Of a DNA stretch of 64,000 bases, positions 34,313-44,700 are shown in pieces. A model generated the notes under the pieces. It ran no database searches and was not told the DNA's origin. It worked only from the letters and a program-made list of their open reading frames with translations. A program made the position numbers and the translations under genes. The DNA comes from Micrasema longulum (Eukaryota > Arthropoda > Insecta > Trichoptera > Brachycentridae): assembly GCA_022494885.1 (NCBI GenBank), contig JAGVSM010003752.1, forward strand, positions 227,147 to 291,146. Reading direction: 5' to 3'. The stretch's first letter is position 1. Each line of letters opens with the position of its first letter.

Positions 34313-36124
34313 ATATATTAAATTTATACGAAATATTGTATTTCGTTGTGATGTAACATTTTTTTTCTGAATAAAAAAAAAACAATGATTTGTCAAAAAA
34401 TGTTAATTGAGCAGAGTAGTAAGTTTGTTAAGTGTTCACGATAACGAGTAAACAATAAAAAAAATATAAATAAATCACTCTTAGTTTAATATTTACATTT
34501 TTGACACTTTTGCAATAATATTTACACATATTTGCACCCTCATTCCACTATAATACCCACTCACCCACCCTCTCACAATTACACTCACACAAATACACTA
34601 GCATGTATTGTACGAGCATTTAATGTATTTCTGTGGATATCTGTGATTGGTTTTATTCTCTGTATATTTTATTTGTTATATTTTTTACACGTATTCCGGT
34701 TGATATCCCCAATTTAAAAAAAAATTAAAGTAAAACACCGTATATTCACTAATAAGTAAAGCATCGTATATTAAAAATATTTTTTTCGTAGGACCTTTTC
34801 AGTGTTTAACACCAAATTTAAAGACACACACTACACAAATGTCGCTCTGTTAGATTTTAAATTGCAACTTCAAATGCATTATGTATCTTGATAGACACTA
34901 TAATAATAAATATGTACATATCCCTTCCCCTCTTTATCCTAATCCTAAAGCCTCTCCATTTACAATAACTGCTCGTAAAAAATATATATATTATTTTTCT
35001 TTCATTATTAAAAAAAAATATACATTTTCATATGTGAACCATACATGTATTATATTTTCTTTACTAACTTTGTACAATTTGTGGAAATCTGTTATCGGTT
35101 CTGAGTTTATGCAATATATCTGTGGTTTACTATAAATACGAGTATGTATGTGGAACTGTTGGTTTCCCAAATAGAATAAAATAACTTTTTAACATGAACA
35201 ATGTGTCGTTTCTAAAATGTAAACTTACCGGCTTTAGTCAGCGACTCTGGAAGTTATTATTTATAATTGCGATCCTATAAATCTTACCTAATAATAATAA
35301 TTCTCACGGAATACACCCTTCTCCCGCCGTGTATAGTGTATATGTATAGGCATAATATCTGCCCACTACATTACGGACTACAAGAATATTTGCATAACAA
35401 ATTGTTTTATTTTGATCTTATTTATTATTATTAGTTCAAATTCGTGGAAATAAACAAGATATGGATATTTTTATAGCGGTCATTTATCAGTGCTGTTAGC
35501 GTATATGGCCATTTTCTTATGCTTTACCAGTGTATGGAATTCTCAGACTTTGCAACTGCGCATGTTTTATTTCACCGAGTGGACAAATATATTTCAATAA
35601 AATAGTGTCGGTTTTTACAGCAGGCACGGTACATAATGTTTAGCTTGGATTAAAATATGTGTTATGATTATAAAATCTATTATTTGCCAAGATGACTGAA
35701 AATACTATTTTAATTTTTTATTTTCCTATTTTGAAATAGATGCGCGAGACAAGTAATTTATTTGATTATTGCGCAAATTAATAAATATTTGTTTTTTCTG
35801 CTATATTGTAAATACCTAACTGGGTAAAACCTAACTGTTTTAATATTAGCATGTTATACCTCTCGTATTCTTCAAGGAGCCTTAATTTTTTGCCTTTTAA
35901 ATGTATACCGACACATAGGATATGCCTTGGCGGGATTTTTTTTTGTCTAATAGTGTATTTTGTATAATGCATAATAAATATGTAACATTTATTGTAAAAA
36001 GCAAAAAAAAAACATTAAAATAATAACATGTTTACAAAAAAAAAATTAGAAGAAAGGAACAAAAATTAAGTAACTGAATAGTAAAAACGAAGACAAAATT
36101 TTAATGATGTATTAATAAATATTT
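34313..36124. other. No recognisable gene
   Basis: Very AT-rich with many homopolymer runs. The ORFs of 61-84 codons are background. Confidence 0.4.
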
Positions 36125-36300
36125 ATAGGTCGATGCAAATTTATGTTTATGTAATAATTTTAATTTGTAGTATTCTTTAATAATGTCCATGCTTCCACTT
36201 TCCATTATGTTGTATCCCAACTCAACACAGGGCTCTTGGCCTCATAAAGTTAGGGATACGTTTTTTTTTGTAATATGTAGCTTTATATGAATAAATAAAT
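36125..36300 (+). repeat. LINE-gamma 3' tail
   Basis: ATGTTTATGTAATAATTTTA, TAGTATTCTTTAATAATG, CATGCTTCCACTTTCCATTA, CAACTCAACACAGGGCTCTT, AGTTAGGGATACG and an (AATA)n tail follow the family order. Confidence 0.7.
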
Positions 36301-37679
36301 AAATAGAATAAATTAAGTAAAAAAAAAAATTTAAACCTTGTTTCTAAAAACAAATCAATAAATTAATTTAGTGCTGGGTGATGCACACCTTAGAGTAATA
36401 ATAAAATGAGCAGGAGTTGCATTAAATATCAAAGCAATATTTTCAAAATATATTAATTTTTACAACTACACCAATTTGTTTTTTTTACCATGTTATTTTT
36501 TCCTTACACCTCCCGTAGTTATTATGTTTGATTCTATTCTTTAGTACAAATAAATCATTCACTTTTACATATTTTTTAATAAAAATAGTTTACTTTTTCG
36601 CTATTTCACTGGAGTATTTGAAAAACATCATTTACCTTGCTTTGGATTTTCATGATATAAATCTGTGTTTTTCCTCTATATTACCAAAAAAACGTATTAG
36701 AATAATCACATTATAAATTATTGTTAATTTGTTATTATTCACAAATCACTTTTTATATACCTAATTTGCATCCTTTTACGAATACATATTTTGTGTGTAT
36801 GTATGTTTGTATAATCCATATTATAAATTACATGCTTATAATTTTACGGCTAAGAAAATATCAAATTATATTCCTTTATGATTCTTGTGTATATCAGCCA
36901 CCTGCAAGGATGTCTCCTTTTTACAACATGTCCAATCAACATATTCAATAGTTTATTTAAATCTCAATTCATCCTAATTGTTTCGGTGACTCATTCGTAG
37001 AAGTCCTTAAACATTATATTCATTTAAGTCCTTCCTGTTATTGACATGCTCATAAAATTAAATTTCATTAAAACTATTTTTTATCTAACAAGTATTTATT
37101 TAATTAATTATTTTGACAATACGTCAAAATAATTAAATAAGATTGTGAAAAATATTAATCATGCTGATCATTCTGAGCAAATGGTGACTGAACAAATTAA
37201 ATTAGTCCTGTGATGACCGAGGAACAGTTTTTCATTATTCCTGGAGTGGGAATGCTAAGAGAAATTTCCTCTAAGATTTCAGGGACATCAAGAATACAGG
37301 TTATGAAGATACAGACCATTCTTTTATTTCGGTTACCTACAGTAAATACCAGACTCTGCTTTCTTGCTAGAAATAAAATCGTTATTAGGTCAAGACTTAT
37401 AGATTAGTCAAATAATTCAAATTGATATAAATTAAATAAACAAATTATTCAATGAATGATTTAGATTTATACTTATGCATTACAATGATCCATCCCGATT
37501 TTTTTATAAAGACTAGTGTCTTTCTTCGGTTTCGCATATTCATTATCAATTTTTGAATATTAATTTTGTGAACATTTAATATTTCTTTAAAATCAAACCG
37601 CGAAAATAACAAAACTCACTGCAGTATTATCATTTGTGATCAATCAATCAAATACACATGGTCAGTACATTCATTAGAT
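36301..37679. other. No recognisable gene
   Basis: AT-rich background. Nothing assigned. Confidence 0.4.
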
Positions 37680-38015
37680 TTCCTGTATGACCGTGAAGGA
37701 ATCCCGCTTCGAAAGGAAGAAGAATGTAGTAATACAAACAAAATAAACAACGACAGAAAACCTCTATTCATATAACAAACATTCAAAGAATGTATCCAAT
37801 ACAACGCACACTCAAACAACTAAAGAAAAACAAATTGTATTCCAAAGTGTGTGTACATCAAATTTTCAAGACAATAGATCCTAACATGAGCCCTTTGAAC
37901 TAACTCAAAATTCCCTTTTGTCAAAATACCATCAAACCTTCCCAAAACCCTCTGTGATATAATTCACCACTGTAATTGGGCCTCCTGGCCTGTTGTGCAA
38001 AAAAATAATAAAAAA
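37680..38015 (+). mobile_element. Element with SINE-B-type 3' end
   Basis: The 5' part matches 5920..5745 in reverse (CCCGCTTCGAAAGGAAGAAG, TCCAATACAACGC). The 3' end, AATTCACCACTGTAATTGGG then CCTCCTGGCCTGTTGTG, equals the 3' end of SINE-B at 20107..20270. It is followed by an A-rich simple tail. A shared 3' end on different bodies suggests mobilisation by the same LINE. Confidence 0.6.
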
Positions 38016-38561
38016 ACAATAATAAAAAATAATAAAAATAATGGTATTAAAAAAATAAAAAAAATATATAAAAAACCCTCATAGGGAAATATCACATCAC
38101 GTTTCAGAAAAATTAGTTGTATTTTCAAAATCAATATCTATATTGTGGAGAAATGTTTTCATACATAACTTTAAAAAAATATGTCCCTAGAAAAACGCGA
38201 CATGTTTGATAATTGTAATGTCAAAAATAGTGACGATGTTCTATTGAGAAAAATTAATGATAAAATTCAAAATAAACATGAATCGTGATGTAATAGGAGC
38301 GTGGCAATGACTGTTTTCGCCGGAATACAAAATTATAAATTAAAAATATTTTTTATATTTTATTTGAATAAGAAGTTAAAAATTTTTAAAAATTTATAGA
38401 CCCTTATTACTTTAAAATTGTAAAAAAAAGGTGATATTTCCCTATTGTCCTTATACCGACAGTGGTCCCAACAACCTCTCTCGAGCTACTCTGCTATTTA
38501 GTTACTTAGTTATACATACTTATGCATGAAAGCAATTAAAGGAAATGCGTGTTTGTTGCAG

Positions 38562-38719
38562 GTATTTTCACTGTGATGTGTTACAACGTCCTATGCGACA
38601 AGTACGCGACCCGGCAGATGTACGGCTACTGCCCGAGCTGGGCGCTGGAATGGGAGTACCGCAAGAAGGGGATCTTGGACGAGATCCGCCACTACGCGGC
38701 CGACATCATCAGCCTGCAG
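38562..38719 (+). CDS. CCR4-type deadenylase, exon 1 of those visible
   Basis: Acceptor TTGTTGCAG, donor CAG|GTTCG. Encodes IFTVMCYNVLCDKYATRQMY through RHYAADIISLQ, the start of the nuclease domain. Starts with two bases of a split codon and ends in phase 0. GC-rich compared with its flanks, as expected of coding sequence here. Confidence 0.95.
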
Positions 38720-41700
38720 GTTCGTTTTCGTGTCCTGCCATGTTTTATAATACCCGCACCTTAACCGGCTTTGCTCCTTCCGTCTCTGCTGTGGATTGCC
38801 AGATATTTCTACAGAGAAAGGAATATGTAAATACAGCCCCATGGTGTAATGGCTATACGCTTGCCACACTCACTCAAGGTTCCAGGTCCGATTCGCTGCG
38901 AGATCGCAGCAATAAAATGTGATAAATAAATAAAACAACTTTGTTTTTAACCACTTATTTTACAAAGTTGTTGTCATTCACCACTGTAACTGGACCTCTT
39001 GGTCTGTATTAGTTTAAAAAATAACAAAATCGGGCTTTATGACCCGTAATTAATTAATTAATTAATCTATTGCATATGCATACATACATTTTTTCCGAGT
39101 AATCTATATTTTATAGCATTAGTATTTAGTGGCTTCAGGTTAGTATAGTCTCCATCTAAAATGCCTAGTCTGTTCTAAGGAGATTTTCTTTGTAAATTTA
39201 AGGTAGTTTTTATATCAATATAGAAAGGCAGTGGTGGTAAATGTTATCACTACTACATATTTCATATATAATTGACTGCTGTAGGTATTGAAGAATAAAA
39301 TGATATGACGGTTATCTATACATGGATGAGAATCTAGGAGGAGTGACTGTGAAAATTCTATGAAAAATGTTGTGTAACCTGACTTAAATGTCCAATTATA
39401 GAGCTCTAAGTGGGTTGATTGTTTACAGTAATTATACATTAATTTGAAATATTCAGCATTTTAATGCTCATTGGTTTAGGTGCTCACAATGAGCATTTAT
39501 TTGCTTATTCAGGAACCCATTGTTATTCTCATAAATATCAATATTATGTATAAAAGAAACAAACAACAAGAGTAGTTGACATTTTTGCTCTCGTGATAAA
39601 ACAAATGTTTAATATTCAAATCACACTTGACATTGAAAAGCTGCAATATATGAGATACTTCCCTGGAATTACTCGTTTAACGACTCCCTACGAATATCCA
39701 ATTGCCACGCGGTCCATCTTCATAAATGTCAGTGTCCTTTTAATGTTTGTTTTTTTACAAATTTATTCCTTAGGTGTGTCCTGGTTTACTAACAAGGCGG
39801 CGCACAGTGAAGAATAAAATCTTGTGTTCCCAGAATTTTATTCTTATCCATTTTTACTATCTTTTCAATGTCGAGAATAATTTGTGTTGTTGATACGAGG
39901 TGTCTGTCCGATATATTAGAAGGCATAATACGAAAGGATAAATGGAAATGAAATTAAAGATGTATAATCAGTATTTAAATAACTAATTATTAGTTAAATT
40001 TTCAACGTAACTAATGCTGACAGAAACATAACCGGTTTTTTTGACAATAACTAATCCGAACAATTTATTTAAGCTCAATACATTTTTTAAAACTTTCTCG
40101 AAGGCTGAAATGTGTGAAAAATGAGCTAAACGCTTCTGTTTAGAATTTTGAAACACACACTTTTTTATTAAAAAAATGTATTTGAAGCACTAGCTTTGTG
40201 ATTATTATTTTTTATTTATTCATAGAAATACACATATATTACAAAAATAAATAAATGACGTATCCCTAACTCTATGAGACCAAGGGCCTTGTTTCGAGTG
40301 TTATGACATACTGAAAAGTGGAAGCATGCACAAACAGCAAAAATGTAAATTAAAAATGATTACCTATGTAATTAAAGCGACTATGTGCTCTCTTACCGAG
40401 GGGTAATTTTATTCTAAATTAAACCTCGATAAGGGAAGGGAGCACGCTGTAGCTCCGAAACTGATCGATAATGATTATTTCTTTATTTTGCAGGAAGTTG
40501 AGACAGACCAGTTTTACAATTTTTTCTTACCAGAATTAAAGCAAGATGGATACGATGGCATTTTTTCTCCCAAATCAAGAGCAAAAACGATGGCGGAGAA
40601 CGAGAGAAAATATGTGGATGGCTGTGCAATTTTTTTTCGATCCGCAAAGTGAGTGTTTAGCATCATTTTTCCACTACTACTACAATTACTTCACGCCATT
40701 TCTCCGTAGGGGCAGGCAGAGAGAGTGGACTACCACACACGTCTATCCTGGCATACATTTCATACATCTTGTCAAATATACCCTTCGGTTCTGCCTGCTT
40801 TTGACAAGACCAGACTTAAGATTTTGGTTTATCTGATCATGCTACATTTTCCTCGGTCGTCCTCGTCCCACCTTACATTCTCGTTCATTCTCGCCGGATA
40901 TACCTGTTTTACCATTCTTTCGTCATCCATTGACCGTTGATCCGTTCTACATGACTAGACCCTTTCTTAATCTTATCAGAGTGTAACATTAATTTGATGT
41001 TTTACAAAGTGTATCATATCATCCGCATCAATCAATGTTATTTATCTTTGATTAATTTAATCGATAGAAAGTATCTAAACTACTAAATTACATACCAAAA
41101 ATTTGTTTTTAATAAGAATATTGTTATGTATTATAGCAACACTGAGTAGGTACTTGTCTGGATAAATATGATCTGTGCATAAGTGTAAAGTCAAAGTGTT
41201 TTTACAACAATAATAAAGAGTACTTGATAATGACCCAACATGGGATAACTTAGTGTATCATTAATTATTCAAACATTACAAATATGTAATAATTATTTAA
41301 TTGTCTTAAAAAAAAGCTTCATCCTCTTATTTTTAATGTTCTGCAGTGATGAATTTCATATGCATATATTTATTTTATAAGAAAAAAATCTTATTTAATT
41401 TTGTACGGTACGAATTGAGTTTTTCTATTCCGTGATAATCAGTAATACATTTTTGCAATTTTTTTCTTAGGTTTGCATTAATAAAGGAACACCTGATAGA
41501 GTTCAACCAGTTGGCGATGGCGAATTCAGAAGGATCGGACAATATGCTTAATAGGGTTATGCCAAAGGACAATATTGGGTTAGCGGCACTGCTTAAAACT
41601 AAGGAAGCGGCATGGGAAAATGGTAAGAAAATCTCGAGCTTTATTAATCCTCGTACTGATAATATTAAGTTTAATCAGTTTTGAGAGCACGATATCTAAA

Positions 41701-44700
41701 CTCTGCAATCAAAATTTGTTCATCCATATTTATATAATTTCCATATTTTTTTCTAAAATGTTTGTACCCAGTCAGTGACTACACACCATTAATAATAACA
41801 CTAAAAATAAAAATATATTATACTACGTAAAAATTATTTTTTCTATGATTTAACCCTCGTCGACTGTTCTTAAACAATGTTTGAATATTTATCAATTAAA
41901 ATATTTTATTTTTTGTTTATTGAATTAACAGTAGTGTACAAAAATAGGCATATGCAAGTTATATTGGAAAAAAAATCTGCTTATCCTCTACTCTCAATAA
42001 CCCAATTTCACCAGAGATGAAGAACATTTTAGAGAAGTATATATCGTTTGGTTTTTGGAACAAATTGGTAACTTTTGTTTGACTAGTCGTGAGATCTGAT
42101 TTGAAAAGTGCTACTGCTTAAAAGGAATACAAACATAATGCATATGTGTATGGGTAATTTATAAAATTAGTGTGTAAGTGAATAGTAATTAAGAGTAAGC
42201 TGATAGAATTAAGTACAATGTACGCCCTTGAAGTGATTATTCACAAAACGGCGCTATAAAAATTGACAAAATTTATTATTATTATTATTATCTTGCACTC
42301 AATGTTAAAAGCTCATCCCAAATCAACAATTTAAATAAAACAGCAAGTTGAATATTATAAAATATTATTTTTCGCATCTATAAAATACGAAATATTTTAT
42401 TTACTTTGGAAACAAAGATTATTTGATGCCAGTTATGAAGACATCTCATTTTTTGAAAATTTGTAGTTACCAACTTGTTCCAGAAACCCGACAATATGGA
42501 AGTTTACATATTTACATGGCTTATGAACTGTCATTGGCTGGTTTAAGTGGCCAATTTACACACTGTGTAACATTGACATTTTGCCTATGTTGGAACATTC
42601 ATATTTCTTCAATCCTTCTTTCTGTTGATTTTTATGAAGAAACCCCTAGGGGATAAAATCCAGTCTTTGTCTACAATCATTTGAACAAACTCAAAGTGTT
42701 GTTAACCCCATCCTTTATATTGTTGAAATTTTGTCAATACAAAAAATATTTTCCTCAATTTTTTGCGCTGCGCTACGTTAACAGTGTAAAAACAGTATCC
42801 GGTGTATAAATCACCGTGAGAGATACTATTGATAGATTTTCCATATTGTAGATGAGTAAGAATGAACGTAAATTGTGATTTCAGGCTTACCAACAGAGCC
42901 CAACCACGTAGGGCAGCCACTCCTGGTGTGTACGGCGCACATCCACTGGGACCCGGAATACTGCGACGTGAAGCTCATCCAGACCATGATGCTGAGCAAC
43001 GAGCTCAAGAGTATCCTGGACGAGGCCGTACAGCTCACGAGGGCCAGTAAAGCTGGCTCCTCTCACGAGCCGGGGCCCGCTGTGCAGCTGCTGCTCTGCG
43101 GAGACTTCAACTCCCTCCCGGACAGTGGTGAGTATATCTTTACCGGCACTTCTCCTACTCCCCGAATCATCCAACGCGAGGGTGAATGCTTTTATATTGC
43201 TAATCTCATCCAAGCCGAGGTCCTTTAATTACAGGACTGTTAGGTAGGGGCCGAGCGCTTTAGCATCCTCAGGTTTAACCAGTAGTCTCCTGAAGATAAT
43301 ACTTATTTTTTTATATAAAGTATCACATTCACGTATAATGTTTAGGTGTTTCATGGTCTGCACTGCAGAACCTACATCTAAGAGCTTCAGGAAAGTTAAT
43401 TCTAGCAAGGTGTTTATTCAATCTGCAGCGCTCTGTAAGGTCTCTAATAATAACCCTCACTTGGTTTCAAACCTATGCGAGTAACCCTTTAGTAGTCCTT
43501 CCCATGGTGGTGACCAGGTGCTTTTAAAGTGTTAATCTTTCCTCTCCCAGATGGAGTTTGTAAATCATCGCATCATTCTCACTTTGTTGGCAGCTGCCCT
43601 GAACAAGGACTGAGTGCTGCAATAGCACCAGTCACGCAAGTTCTTTAGTCGAGAGTTGCGCCTTCTACCTGCACTGCGTCTTCCTTCAATCCTTCCCTGC
43701 AGAATGACTTTTAAAATGTTATATTTTTCGCCTCTCATTCTCATTCAGTTCATTACAAGGAACGAATTCGGGCAGCGTACAGTAGGGCTTCGGGTCTATT
43801 GAGGCCGTCTCAGCTCCCAGCCTTGCCAATTCGTCAGCTGCCTCATATCTGTTGATGTTTATGTGTCCAGGTATCCGAATCAATGTTATGCTGTTGCACT
43901 CACCGACACTAATTACTGCCTGTAGGCATCGCAAAGTTTATTTAGAATTGATGTCTACCGAGCTCGGGGCTTTTAGAGAATAAAAATTCCATCTAAGATA
44001 GTAAAAAATATTTTCTTACACTGTAAGCCCAAAATTTCATGTGCGCAGGCAAAGATAACATAGAGTTCAGTTTGGAAGGCAGTGGGATAGAACCCAAGGC
44101 TAAAATAAAACCTTTTAGCAGGTCAAATTCTATGTATTCCTGCCCCTACTTATCAATCTTTCTTTTAGCCAACAGTGCACCACACATTGTCTCTTCCTCT
44201 GTAAGGTAGGGGGTTATCGGGCAGTCATCATTCCCTATCAGATGTAAGCACCTTATTGGCACTTGCAACACTGGACACATGAATCTTCAGGTCCCAGGCC
44301 TGCCAACACAGAAACGTAACACGGTGTTAACGACTGGAAACCCAAACCATTCACTCTCCGACCACCATTGATTCCGGTCGCCTTCAAAATGACATTGCCA
44401 CTCATAATATTTAACGTTAATAGACATTTCATTTTTCAAAAATTTTCATGGCTAGGTTCCAACAATATTGTTCGGTATTCATTCGTTGTATTTTATTTGA
44501 TTATATGTGGATTAAGTTGTAGATATAACTTTAGACAAAATATGCAAGTTGAAATCTTTTATTTTATACACGCCACCTTAGATTATAACATTGGTAAAAT
44601 AATAATTCTTTACAATTATAACCATACGAAACAGATTCCACTACAACCTTAAAGTGCTTTTGGGTGCTTAATTGCGTAGGCATTACATCTGATGGCATTG

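Noticed and set aside
38545..38922. 125-codon + ORF overlapping the first visible deadenylase exon
   Set aside because: Out of frame with the conserved nuclease sequence; its length is a by-product of the GC-rich exon.
42887..43213. 108-codon antisense ORF over exon 4
   Set aside because: Shadow of the conserved exon on the other strand.
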